Notes: a model not told the origin generated them from the letters alone. A stretch of DNA of 6,858 nt from Cyanobacteria bacterium T3Sed10_376R1m (GCA_003566215.1 PXEJ01000288.1:1-6858), one strand, 5' to 3'. Shown: positions 1-6,858, counted from the stretch's first letter. Program-made: numbers and translations.

Positions 1-560
1 ATTGTCGGAATATTCGGGTCTAATTCCCTGACTTTGCCCTCTAAAGCAGGTTCAATTTTTTGAATCAAAAGCTGATTAATTTGCTCCATGGATAACCCAT
101 TAGTTTCCTCACGAGTTACCAACACCGAACGAGTTAGCCAGGGTAACGTAATAATCTGAATATCCCCCGATGCTGTAGAAATACGATGGGTTTCGAGTTT
201 TTCACCCACAATAAAATTAGGCACAGCCAAACTATGATAAATAGAAAGACTTGCACCCCCTGCCCCTTGAGTATGTTGATCATGATTGCCCACCAACAAC
301 ACCGTGGGAATATTTTTTTGTGCCAATCTTTTGAACTCACTGGCAAAAGCAGAATGTAAATAAGGTGCGGGGGTACTATCAGGAAAAGCATCCCCCCCAA
401 ACAACACCAAATCAACTGGTTCATTAATGGCTCGGTCAATACATAAACTCAAACTATGAATAAAATCTTCACAACGGGTGTTTAACCCAGTTTCAGGATT
501 AATTTTACCGTGACTATAGCTACTACCTAAGTGAATATCGCTCAAATGTAAAATTTTCAT
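1..560 (-). CDS. Metallophosphoesterase, SbcD/Mre11-like (partial, C-terminus beyond window)
   Basis: Reading from an ATG at 560 down to the left edge gives 186 uninterrupted codons with no stop, so the C-terminal part lies outside the window. The N-terminus carries the calcineurin-like phosphoesterase motifs in order: D8-I-H10 in LSDIHLG, the GGD motif at residues 55-57 (GGDAFPDS), and GNHD at 91-94. These residues bind the two catalytic metal ions. Spacing and wording (SDIHLG, then GGDAF, then LLVGNHD) resemble the SbcD/Mre11 group of DNA repair exonucleases, in which this subunit supplies the nuclease and SbcC the ATPase. Whether this protein pairs with an SbcC cannot be seen here; a partner could lie to the left. 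The start is supported by the motif falling at residue 8 and by a promoter about 50 bp upstream. No clear Shine-Dalgarno precedes the ATG. A non-nuclease phosphoesterase remains possible. Confidence 0.85.
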   Translation of the reverse strand, partial: MKILHLSDIHLGSSYSHGKINPETGLNTRCEDFIHSLSLCIDRAINEPVDLVLFGGDAFPDSTPAPYLHSAFASEFKRLAQKNIPTVLLVGNHDQHTQGAGGASLSIYHSLAVPNFIVGEKLETHRISTASGDIQIITLPWLTRSVLVTREETNGLSMEQINQLLIQKIEPALEGKVRELDPNIPT

Positions 561-577
561 CAAAAATTATTGGGTAG

Positions 578-744
578 AAACCCCGTGGTGAACCAAGGCT
601 TTATATTTTTTAAGTATAGCATTGACAATATTAACTTCTCAATATACGCTCACCCCGTTGCTCTGTAAGTTTCATTGGTTAAGTTAAGAGCATAGATAGT
701 AACAACATTCATTAATATAAAGCTGTCTTGGAAGAACGGGGTTT
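578..744. repeat. 9-bp inverted repeat AAACCCCGT / ACGGGGTTT with a partial third copy
   Basis: AAACCCCGT at 578-586 is exactly the reverse complement of ACGGGGTTT at 736-744. A shorter related word, ACCCCGTTG, sits between them near 652-660. The arms are 149 bp apart and enclose the phosphoesterase promoter. The match is exact but short, and its function is unknown. Confidence 0.35.
613..642 (-). promoter_or_regulatory. Sigma70-type promoter of the metallophosphoesterase gene
   Basis: On the minus strand a -35 box TTGAGA (637-642, 5 of 6 matches to consensus) is followed after 18 bp by a -10 box TATACT (613-618, 5 of 6), preceded by TGC, an extended -10. Transcription would start near 606 and leave a leader of roughly 45 nt before the ATG at 560. 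The boxes are read directly from the sequence; activity is inferred. Confidence 0.5.
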
Positions 745-777
745 TAAACCCAATTGTTTCGATAACTTAGGTTGTTT

Positions 778-2031
778 TCATTCTTGAAAAGTCGCAACAT
801 TGCCATTCGGGTTAAGAATAAGACGTATTGTAATGGTTTCTGATTCTGTGAAAGGTGAATTAATTTCTTCTCCTTGCAAGGGAATCGGTGTTCTATCTAA
901 ATAAATTTTGGCGGCTTGACCTATGGGGGTAACTCTAGCAATTGAGCCGTTTTTGCCAATTAATAATCGATATTCGATACTTTGAGTAAGAGTTTCTGGC
1001 GGTTGCCATTGAGTGCTAAAGTATTCTTTTATTTCTTGCTGGGTTCTGTCTGAGGGAGAGGTTTGGCTACCTTCAGGGATGTTGGGTAAAGTTGTATTAT
1101 TTTGAGGATTTCTTGCTTCTAGGATGGGTAAAGTAGGCAAGTTTGGTTTAACTGAACCTAGAGGGGGCAAAGGTTCTGGTGCTGGTGCTATTTCTTGGGG
1201 AGGGGGAGGAATTATTAGTTGATTACTGTTGTTGGATGGCATTGCCGGAATAATTTGATTAGAAAGGTTGTCGGGGTTAGGAATAGGAGTGATGGAGGTG
1301 TTGCTATCAAAATCACCCGGGGCTTGGGATATATCGTTGGAGAGGGGAGGGATAGGTGGATTTTCGAGAAGATTTTCAGGAACATCTGGCAAGGTGAGGG
1401 AGGGTAAATTTTCTCTGTTGAGGGGAATCGGGGGTTCTACTTCGGCAATGGTAGGCAGATTATTCTCCCTTGTTTCAATTTCTTCGGTACTTTCTTCTAC
1501 TACGGTGGTTTCATTTTGCCACCAAATCAGACCAATTAGCATAAGGGCGATCGCACTTATACCCATGCCTAATTTAAAGGGTGCAATGACGGAATTATTT
1601 TTTTTGTTATTTGCAATAAAATCTGAATAAAAACTATCAAGGGCATTAATTAAATCTAATAATTGGGTATGAGTTAAGATAATATTTTCTGCTAATGATG
1701 TTTTTATTTGGTGATGTAATTGAGTTTTTAGTTGGATAATAAGTCCTAATTGTTCTGTTTTATGTTCCTCTTGTTTGATTATGATATTAGTATTTTCTAA
1801 ATAATTATTAATATATAGATTGACCTTATTTCTCAATTTTTCTAAGGAAGGGCGATCGCCTTTTATGACAACATTATCTTGATTAGGAGATCTAGGATCA
1901 TCAAAAATTAACTCATAACTATAATCGTAATCGAGAGACTTACTTTTAAAAGGGAGAAAAGATGCTTGATTATAAATTGATAAAGTACAAGTAGGGGGAG
2001 TATAACGTTTAAATAAAGATAATTTATTCAT
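778..2031 (-). CDS. DUF4335 domain-containing protein, single-pass membrane protein with proline-rich linker
   Basis: The 417-residue product starts with the pattern typical of cyanobacterial DUF4335 proteins: RYTPPTCTL at residues 9-17, a FDDPR motif at 43-47 and an IKGDR motif at 56-60, then a helical stretch to about 145. A hydrophobic segment at about 153-171 (GMGISAIALMLIGLIWW) is one membrane helix. Next comes an acidic patch (179-190) and a long Pro/Asn-rich low-complexity linker (about 193-325). The C-terminal domain (about 333-417) has EYRLLIGKNGSI and a closing RLILNPNGNV pattern, resembling a small beta-rich domain. The layout suggests a cytoplasmic N-terminus and a periplasmic C-terminus joined by an extended spacer, but topology is inferred. 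The function of the family is unknown to me. The ATG at 2031 is chosen because the family motif begins at residue 9. It lies 35 bp behind the DUF3769 gene and probably shares its transcript. The stop is TGA. Confidence 0.85.
   Translation of the reverse strand: MNKLSLFKRYTPPTCTLSIYNQASFLPFKSKSLDYDYSYELIFDDPRSPNQDNVVIKGDRPSLEKLRNKVNLYINNYLENTNIIIKQEEHKTEQLGLIIQLKTQLHHQIKTSLAENIILTHTQLLDLINALDSFYSDFIANNKKNNSVIAPFKLGMGISAIALMLIGLIWWQNETTVVEESTEEIETRENNLPTIAEVEPPIPLNRENLPSLTLPDVPENLLENPPIPPLSNDISQAPGDFDSNTSITPIPNPDNLSNQIIPAMPSNNSNQLIIPPPPQEIAPAPEPLPPLGSVKPNLPTLPILEARNPQNNTTLPNIPEGSQTSPSDRTQQEIKEYFSTQWQPPETLTQSIEYRLLIGKNGSIARVTPIGQAAKIYLDRTPIPLQGEEINSPFTESETITIRLILNPNGNVATFQE
1547..1554. repeat. 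HIP1 palindrome GCGATCGC (copy 1)
   Basis: This is an exact GCGATCGC octamer inside the DUF4335 gene, near the codons of the membrane segment. HIP1 is heavily over-represented in many cyanobacterial genomes and supports the taxonomic placement. Confidence 0.9.
1852..1859. repeat. HIP1 palindrome GCGATCGC (copy 2)
   Basis: This exact octamer lies in the DUF4335 gene, where it encodes part of the conserved IKGDR motif (the G-D-R codons). Confidence 0.9.
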
Positions 2032-2066
2032 ATTAGGCTTTTATATTTTTGTATATTGATAATTAT

Positions 2067-4475
2067 TTAATTAGAAGAATCAAAAGGTTCTGTGTCCCCC
2101 TGCCAGTTAAAATTACTAATACGTAGATTAATCGACCCAATTTCTAAAACTGGGTTATAACGCATTACTATCCCGTAAGCACGACGACTATATTCTAAGA
2201 TATAATCCGTACTAATACTTTTTCCCGTATCAACATTAATGAAAGTCTGAAATCCTCCTTTAAAACCTCCATACAACTGTTGATTAATGCCAAAGGATAG
2301 TACCTGAGTATCAGCAAAACGATCAAAAAGAAATGGAGAATTTCTATTAGCTACCCCTCGGCTATAACTAAGATTAAATGCTGTATAGTCAAAGGTTTTC
2401 TTAGAAAAATTGCCAATTTGTCCTTGAAATCCCACTGTTGTAGTTAATGAACCCTGAGTATCGTTATTACTATAATAATTTCCAATGAGACTTACCCCAG
2501 TTGTTAAGCCAAAAAAAGGAGTTACAGGCACAGGAGTATATCTTAATCCTTGGGTAGGAGTAGGGGGCAGAGATTGCCCACGCCAAATAGGTATCAAACC
2601 ACTTACCTTCCCAATAGCTTGATAACGAGTGAGATTAATTGTGTTAACGCTATTATCCATCGACAAAAATTCTTCCCTATCGGTATTGGCAGTAATATTT
2701 TGTATTGCCCCTTGATAAATAAATCGAAAGTTACTATTACCTAAGGGAATGAAAGGAGAAGTAATTAATGCACCAATACTACTTTCTACGGTTTGAAAAC
2801 CTAATGTACCATTAAATAATCTTTCTCTACTGCTAATCTCTCCAGTCACTCGGTAAGGATTATTCAAATTTCCCGCTCGATGAAAAACTCGTAAATTTGC
2901 CCGAAGTCGATTGGAAAAATTACTTAAGTCTAACCCTGTAATATTTGTGGTGGAAACCAAGTCGGTGCGCTCGGTTAAACTAGCGTCTAATCTAACCATT
3001 AAACCATAGCTAGAAGGATTTAATAAACCCCCATTATCATCAGGATTAGATATATTTTGATCTGGTAGAGAATCAGGAAATAAAGCCCTTTGAACTAAAA
3101 ATTGGGGAGTAATAGTTAAAAGAATGTCGTTACGATCATAAATACTAAAATCTCTTTCAAGATATAAACCTCCCAAATCGTCTCCATCATAGCCTAAACT
3201 GAAAGTAAAAGGACGACTACGGCGAGGGGTAAAAATAAATTGATTGATAAATAATGGTAAGGATACTTTGTTATCAAAAACAACCCTTGAGTTGGTGGTG
3301 TTTAACTCATCTCGAAAAGGACTAACATTGACTAATTTTGCACTGTCGGCTCTTACTTCTAACTGAGGAGGGGAAAAGGGGTCATTTGTAACGCGAATAT
3401 TTTTTGCTGTCCAATCCTTACCGTCAAATTCCACGGTTTCTGCTTCAAATCTTAACTGAGTAATACTACCACTTTCTTCCGTTAGAGGTATTCCTAGACG
3501 ACTTTGTAGGGTGTCTAAATTATCTTCACTACCTAAAATTAGGTTTATGCCGGGTTGCGATCGCACTTCTTGTAAAGGTTGATTTGCCTGTATTTGCAAA
3601 CTAAAGGCAGATTCGTTGACAATATTTGGAGTTTCTGGTCTAATTTGAACATCATCCCTGAGACTAGGTTGATAAATTGTACCACTAGCATTAGTTATGA
3701 CCCCTTCATTTTGCACAAAAAAGTATTCAAATCGTTCTCCCTTCAAAATTTGCTCTCCCCTTTCTAGGGAAACATTTCCCTGAGCCACTGCAATACGGCT
3801 ATTCAGATTCACAGAAATTTGCTCCGCCGTTAGCACCCCATTCGCAAAACGAATCACCACATTGCCCCGAGCATTAATTATCCCATCTTGTTCTAAAAAT
3901 TCTTGTTCATCGGCGAGAATTTCTACCACATTTTCCAATTCATCAATGGGAATAGTTTGATTCTCTGGGGATTCTCCATCTTGAACAATAATAAAACCAT
4001 CAGAATTTTGCTCAAAATCAATGAAATATTGCTTCCCTTGACGACTAGAAGTAATTAGGCGAACTATCACGGATTTTTGAGACTCTATCGTTGAATTAAT
4101 CCCTAAATCTTCATGAATTGCATTTAAGTTAATATTTGGGATGACTTGTTGATGATTCGCCAAAGTTTGCCCATCAAAAAAGTTAGTCGAATCGGTAAGT
4201 AAAGACTTAAAAGGTAATTGGACAGGATATTTATTAACCTCAACAATATCATGATCCTTCAAAAAATCTTGATTACTATTATCTTGATCGCTCAATTCGC
4301 TAGAATGTGTTGACAAGTTTTCTATGGTTCTATCTTCACTCTCGAAGTTGAAAGTAGATAAATAATCCACATTTGCGGAAGAAAGATTAATCACAGAGCC
4401 AGTAATAATAGAGATCATATATATAATTGCATTGAGCCTAATAGTTTTTAAATCTATCAATTGCCTTGATCGCAA
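2067..4475 (-). CDS. DUF3769 protein, cyanobacterial LptD-like outer-membrane protein with OstA-like domain
   Basis: The 802-residue product begins with a signal-peptide-like stretch: basic residues in the first 13, a hydrophobic core at about 16-31, and a possible cleavage after Ser-Ser-Ala (32-34). A poorly conserved, acidic region runs to about 185. Residues 187-268 have the OstA/LptA-like signature ([34 protein letters not shown]), the fold that carries lipopolysaccharide across the periplasm. From about 400 to the end the sequence alternates polar and hydrophobic/aromatic residues and ends in [11 protein letters not shown], as expected for an outer-membrane beta-barrel. DUF3769 proteins are regarded as the cyanobacterial counterpart of LptD, the final LPS-insertion protein; here that role is inferred from similarity. 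The start is TTG at 4475: an in-frame TAA lies only two codons upstream, and the first ATG (codon 20) would remove the basic part of the signal peptide. The TTG at codon 6 is an alternative. The gene is divergent from hemE. Confidence 0.85.
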   Translation of the reverse strand: MRSRQLIDLKTIRLNAIIYMISIITGSVINLSSANVDYLSTFNFESEDRTIENLSTHSSELSDQDNSNQDFLKDHDIVEVNKYPVQLPFKSLLTDSTNFFDGQTLANHQQVIPNINLNAIHEDLGINSTIESQKSVIVRLITSSRQGKQYFIDFEQNSDGFIIVQDGESPENQTIPIDELENVVEILADEQEFLEQDGIINARGNVVIRFANGVLTAEQISVNLNSRIAVAQGNVSLERGEQILKGERFEYFFVQNEGVITNASGTIYQPSLRDDVQIRPETPNIVNESAFSLQIQANQPLQEVRSQPGINLILGSEDNLDTLQSRLGIPLTEESGSITQLRFEAETVEFDGKDWTAKNIRVTNDPFSPPQLEVRADSAKLVNVSPFRDELNTTNSRVVFDNKVSLPLFINQFIFTPRRSRPFTFSLGYDGDDLGGLYLERDFSIYDRNDILLTITPQFLVQRALFPDSLPDQNISNPDDNGGLLNPSSYGLMVRLDASLTERTDLVSTTNITGLDLSNFSNRLRANLRVFHRAGNLNNPYRVTGEISSRERLFNGTLGFQTVESSIGALITSPFIPLGNSNFRFIYQGAIQNITANTDREEFLSMDNSVNTINLTRYQAIGKVSGLIPIWRGQSLPPTPTQGLRYTPVPVTPFFGLTTGVSLIGNYYSNNDTQGSLTTTVGFQGQIGNFSKKTFDYTAFNLSYSRGVANRNSPFLFDRFADTQVLSFGINQQLYGGFKGGFQTFINVDTGKSISTDYILEYSRRAYGIVMRYNPVLEIGSINLRISNFNWQGDTEPFDSSN
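3557..3564. repeat. HIP1 palindrome GCGATCGC (copy 3)
   Basis: This exact octamer lies in the middle of the DUF3769 gene, in the codons around residues 304-307, between the OstA-like domain and the barrel. Confidence 0.9.
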
Positions 4476-4561
4476 ATAATCTTAACATTTCTTGGAGATT
4501 AAATAGCTCTAATGATAAGCTGAATGATGCACTAGAATTTGAGATAAAAAATATATATAGA
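4476..4561. promoter_or_regulatory. Divergent intergenic region serving the DUF3769 gene and hemE
   Basis: These 86 bp separate two start codons facing away from each other, so promoters for both genes should lie here or overlap the coding ends. The stretch is AT-rich, with a run of A/T just before the hemE ATG. I could not find a -35/-10 pair with good matches and spacing for either direction, nor a clear Shine-Dalgarno for hemE. The function is inferred from gene orientation only. Confidence 0.45.
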
Positions 4562-4607
4562 ATGAGCGATTTACCTCTTTTATTAAGGGTTGCCCAGGGC
4601 GAAAAAA

Positions 4608-4615
4608 GCGATCGC
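4608..4615. repeat. HIP1 palindrome GCGATCGC (copy 4)
   Basis: This exact octamer lies at hemE codons 16-18 (Ser-Asp-Arg), 52 bp before the premature TAG. Confidence 0.9.
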
Positions 4616-4666
4616 CCTCCCGTGTGGATGATGCGTCAAGCTGGACGTTATATGAAAGTATATCGA

Positions 4667-4669
4667 TAG
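4667..4669 (+). other. Premature amber codon (TAG) inside hemE
   Basis: Codon 36 reads TAG, flanked in frame by TAT-CGA upstream and TTA-AGA-GAT downstream. Cyanobacterial HemE proteins usually have Glu here (YRELRD). A single G-to-T change from GAG accounts for it, and no insertion or deletion is needed because the same frame carries conserved protein on both sides. The next base is T, and I see no recognised readthrough motif of the TAG-CAR-YYA type. Confidence 0.95.
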
Positions 4670-5116
4670 TTAAGAGATAAATACCCTAATTTTCGGGAAC
4701 GCTCAGAAAACCCAGATTTAGCCATTGAAATTTCCTTACAACCTTGGCGAGCTTTTCAACCTGATGGCGTAATTATGTTTTCCGATATTTTAACCCCTTT
4801 ACCCGGAATTGGTATTCCCTTCGATATTGTCGAAAGTAAAGGGCCGATGATTGATTCTCCCATTCGTAGTTTAGAACAAATAGAAAATCTAAATCCTCTC
4901 AACCCAGAAGAATCTTTACCATTTATCAAGAAAATTTTAAATACCCTTCGTAGTGAAGTAGGGAACAAATCCACGGTGTTAGGTTTTGTGGGCTCACCTT
5001 GGACTCTTGCCGCCTATGCCATTGAAGGGAAAAGCTCTAAAAACTATGCTGTAATCAAACGTATGGCATTTTCCGAGCCTGAAATATTGCACAAATTTTT
5101 AGGTAAAATTGCAGAT

Positions 5117-5124
5117 GCGATCGC
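5117..5124. repeat. HIP1 palindrome GCGATCGC (copy 5)
   Basis: This exact octamer lies in hemE downstream of the TAG, in the codons of the DAIAV stretch (about residues 185-189 of the full frame). Confidence 0.9.
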
Positions 5125-5599
5125 AGTTTATGTTCGTTACCAAATTGACTGCGGAGCTCAAGTAGTACAACTATTCGACTCCTGGGCAGGAGAATTAAGT
5201 CCCCAAGACTACGAAACCTTTGCCCTACCCTACCAACAAAGAGTAGTAAAACAAGTCAAACAAACCCATCCCGACACCCCCTTAATTCTTTACATAAGCG
5301 GAAGTGCCGGAGTATTAGAAAGAATGGGGCAATCAGGGGTGGACATCGTTAGTGTTGACTGGACAGTTGACATGGCAGAAGCTAGAGCAAGACTGGGTCA
5401 ATCCATGAAAGTACAGGGAAATATTGATCCGGGGGTATTATTCGGTACACCCGAATTTATCAAAGCTAGAATTCACGACACCGTAAAAAAAGCAGGAAAT
5501 CAAGGACATATCATGAACCTTGGTCATGGTGTTCTTGTGGGCACACCAGAAGAAAACGTGCGAGTATTTTTTGAAACCGCCAAACAAATCAGATATTAA

Positions 5600-5653
5600 A
5601 ACCACGACAAACACAGTAAATAGTTGACAGGGGGCAGATCATCAAACAATCTG
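5600..5653. other. Convergent intergenic gap between hemE and the kinase gene
   Basis: These 54 bp lie between the two stop codons, where a bidirectional terminator would be expected. Only a weak inverted repeat is visible: CAGAT at 5635-5639 and ATCTG at 5649-5653, separated by 9 bases and with no T-run after it. The stretch also has a short G-rich word (TTGACAGGGGGCAG), of the kind seen in cyanobacterial intergenic repeats but present here only once. Confidence 0.4.
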
Positions 5654-6858
5654 TTACCTTGTCTTATATATAGCGGCTAAGATAGTATGTTTAACTGCCT
5701 CAAACTGCTTTTTCAAAATAATTTTACTAGCGTCTGGTTCTCTGTTGCTTTTCCAAAAAGAACTTTTAACCACAAAATCTTGTAACTGGTTCAACTTCTC
5801 TAAACTAATTTGAATTTTGAGTTTTTGTTTATATTGATGAGGATTTCCTAACTCAAACAACAAAATATAATATTTACTTTGATTAATTAAATTAGTCCCA
5901 ATTTGATAACCTGTTTTGGTTTTCAAATCTAAATAACATGGTAGCCATCTTGGTTCATGACCACGACTATAAAGTAAATTAACCCACAAAATCATCGGAT
6001 GTGGATCAAATTGATACATGAAATGACTAAAGCAAAAAGTAGATTTTTGTTGAAAAACATTGACATCCGATGGATCTAACATAGTCCACAAACTGGAAAA
6101 TTGGCCATCCTCAGCTTCGGTTAAAATAGGGAAAACAATTTTTTTCTGAGGCTTATCACTGGGCCAACCTGTCTGAGCATAAATATTATCAATAGTTAAA
6201 ATATCTTTAGGTTGATGGTCAGAGGATTTATTGTCAACGGGAGTATTATATTTTTTTTCAAGGGGATTAATCACCCGAAGAATTTCACCAATACTTTGGG
6301 GGCGACTTTGAGGGGATTTTGCTAAACATCCCATGATGATATTATTTAAATCTTTTGGTAATTCCAAATAACTTGGTAAATGTTTTGGTATAAATTCGTG
6401 GTGTGCTTTGTACCATGACTGAAAATTAGGAGTTTCTGCTTTGATGGGGGGTTGTTGGGTTAACATCTTATACATTAATACCCCTAAACTATATATATCA
6501 GAAATTGCGGTTAAATTCTCCTCTGCCATTTGTTCAGGAGAAGAATATTCAGGAGTACCCATAAAACTTTTTTGAGTTTCCGATTGGTCAGGGTTGTGTA
6601 TTTGGGCAATGCCAAAATCAAGAATTTTGACAAAAAACTTACCATTAGAATCTTTGGTCAAGAAAATATTACTAGGTTTAATATCTCGGTGAATTATGGG
6701 TGCTAATTCATTGTTGACCAAAATGCCATTATGGGCGCATTCTAAACCTAAACAAATTTGACGGGTTAAGTATAAAAATGTGGGTAAGGATAAAGGCTTT
6801 GTTTTAATTAATTGATCTAAGTCACAGCCTTCTAAATATTCCATTACATAAAAAGGTA
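5654..6858 (-). CDS. Serine/threonine protein kinase, Hanks type (partial, N-lobe beyond window), with unrecognised C-terminal domain
   Basis: The frame stays open to the right edge: codons before the ATG at 6844 read P-F-Y-V into MEYLEG, the usual kinase hinge wording (YVMEYLEG). That ATG is therefore internal, and the glycine loop and catalytic lysine lie outside the window. Numbering from the ATG, the catalytic loop HRDIKPSN is at 52-59 (catalytic D54, K56, N59), DFG at 77-79, GTPEYSSPEQ at 97-105, the subdomain IX aspartate in SDIYSLGV at D116, and the subdomain XI arginine at R181. All are intact, so the C-lobe appears catalytically competent and of the RD type. A short insertion (about 42-49) precedes HRD. 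After about residue 195 a polar linker leads to a region (about 220-396) with no membrane helix and no repeats, which I do not recognise; it may sense or bind a partner. The substrate is unknown. The gene is convergent with hemE, 54 bp apart. The stop is TAA. Confidence 0.9.
   Translation of the reverse strand, partial: PFYVMEYLEGCDLDQLIKTKPLSLPTFLYLTRQICLGLECAHNGILVNNELAPIIHRDIKPSNIFLTKDSNGKFFVKILDFGIAQIHNPDQSETQKSFMGTPEYSSPEQMAEENLTAISDIYSLGVLMYKMLTQQPPIKAETPNFQSWYKAHHEFIPKHLPSYLELPKDLNNIIMGCLAKSPQSRPQSIGEILRVINPLEKKYNTPVDNKSSDHQPKDILTIDNIYAQTGWPSDKPQKKIVFPILTEAEDGQFSSLWTMLDPSDVNVFQQKSTFCFSHFMYQFDPHPMILWVNLLYSRGHEPRWLPCYLDLKTKTGYQIGTNLINQSKYYILLFELGNPHQYKQKLKIQISLEKLNQLQDFVVKSSFWKSNREPDASKIILKKQFEAVKHTILAAIYKTR

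Larger units (their letters stand above)
561..777. other. Intergenic region between the DUF4335 gene and the phosphoesterase gene
   Basis: This 217-bp stretch separates two genes that run in the same direction. It contains the promoter at 613-642 and three copies of an ACCCCGT/ACGGGGT word (near 580, 652 and 736) in both orientations. It also holds a 13-base palindrome with a one-base centre (739-751). I see no tRNA, no open frame of note and no hairpin followed by a T-run that would make a convincing terminator for the DUF4335 gene. Confidence 0.6.
4562..5599 (+). pseudogene. hemE: hemE, uroporphyrinogen decarboxylase, interrupted by in-frame TAG at codon 36
   Basis: HemE removes four carboxyl groups from uroporphyrinogen III to give coproporphyrinogen III in the cytoplasm, on the path to heme and chlorophyll. 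The frame from the ATG at 4562 to the TAA at 5597-5599 has 346 codons, close to the usual cyanobacterial length of about 350 residues. It contains the RQAGRY signature (residues 25-30) with the substrate-binding arginines, the catalytic-aspartate motif FSDIL (D75), the active-site region YAIEG (Y152), the FDSWAG and SGSAG motifs, and the NLGHG motif (H322). The frame is broken once, by TAG at 4667-4669, between YMKVYR and LRDKYP, where homologues have Glu. No frameshift is needed and nothing else looks decayed. Termination would leave a 35-residue peptide. Restart at the ATG at 4775 would give 274 residues lacking RQAGRY. It is labelled a pseudogene because of the stop, but a sequence error or readthrough is equally possible. 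Confidence 0.9.

Noticed and set aside
134..439. 101-codon minus-strand ORF with hydrophobic content
   Set aside because: It lies in another frame of the phosphoesterase gene, whose frame holds the conserved DxH, GGD and GNHD motifs; the hydrophobic residues are an out-of-frame artefact.
622..648. Plus-strand TTGACA with a TATACG-like box
   Set aside because: The spacing is only 15 bp, the -10 match is poor, and no plus-strand gene follows; it overlaps the better minus-strand promoter.
739..751. Palindrome GGGTTT-T-AAACCC as a terminator of the DUF4335 gene
   Set aside because: The centre is one base, so only a shortened stem could form, and no T-run follows on the minus strand.
1219..1630. 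Two plus-strand ORFs opposite the DUF4335 gene
   Set aside because: They are antisense to the proline-rich linker, whose low complexity leaves the opposite strand open; no recognisable protein features.
4466..4561. Upstream extension of hemE from a TTG at 4466
   Set aside because: The added 32 residues do not resemble HemE N-termini; cyanobacterial HemE aligns from the ATG at 4562, and the extension would overlap the DUF3769 start.
4562..4780. Frameshift as the cause of the hemE break
   Set aside because: Conserved HemE sequence continues in the same frame directly on both sides of the TAG, so a substitution explains it and no indel is required.
4756..4974. 72-codon minus-strand ORF inside hemE
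   Set aside because: It is antisense to strongly conserved HemE sequence and has no recognisable features.
5635..5653. Hairpin CAGAT-9-ATCTG as terminator between hemE and the kinase gene
   Set aside because: The stem has only five good pairs and no T-run on either side, too weak to call as an intrinsic terminator.
1..6858. CRISPR array, insertion sequence, tRNA or rRNA
   Set aside because: No regularly spaced direct repeats, transposase motifs or terminal inverted repeats with target duplications, and no cloverleaf or rRNA signature, were seen on either strand.

Overview
The window looks like chromosomal DNA from an AT-rich cyanobacterium. Five copies of the palindrome GCGATCGC (HIP1) occur in 6.9 kb. 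Two genes belong to families essentially restricted to cyanobacteria (DUF4335 and DUF3769), and the uroporphyrinogen decarboxylase reads like a cyanobacterial HemE. AT-rich unicellular genera such as Geminocystis or Cyanobacterium would fit, but that placement is an inference from base composition and protein style. No mobile element, CRISPR array, rRNA or tRNA is visible.

Layout from left to right. (1) 1-560, minus strand: the N-terminal part of an SbcD/Mre11-type metallophosphoesterase, cut by the left edge, with a good promoter at 613-642. (2) 561-777: a short intergenic stretch. (3) 778-2031, minus: a DUF4335 protein with one membrane segment and a long proline-rich linker. (4) 2067-4475, minus: a DUF3769 protein with a signal peptide, an OstA/LptA-like domain and a probable outer-membrane beta-barrel, i.e. 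a cyanobacterial LptD-like protein. Genes 4 and 3 are 35 bp apart in the same direction and probably cotranscribed. (5) 4562-5599, plus, divergent from gene 4: hemE, interrupted by an in-frame TAG at codon 36. (6) 5654-6858, minus, convergent with hemE: a Ser/Thr protein kinase without its N-lobe, which lies beyond the right edge, followed by an unrecognised C-terminal domain.

The main anomaly is hemE. The reading frame and all recognisable active-site motifs are intact on both sides of one amber codon, which sits where cyanobacterial HemE normally has Glu (YR-E-LRDKYP). HemE is needed for heme and chlorophyll synthesis. The stop is therefore a sequencing or assembly error, a very recent nonsense mutation, a strain carrying another copy, or true readthrough. 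The sequence alone cannot decide between these. Apart from that, the window holds ordinary cyanobacterial housekeeping and envelope genes; I see no convincing new multi-gene system.
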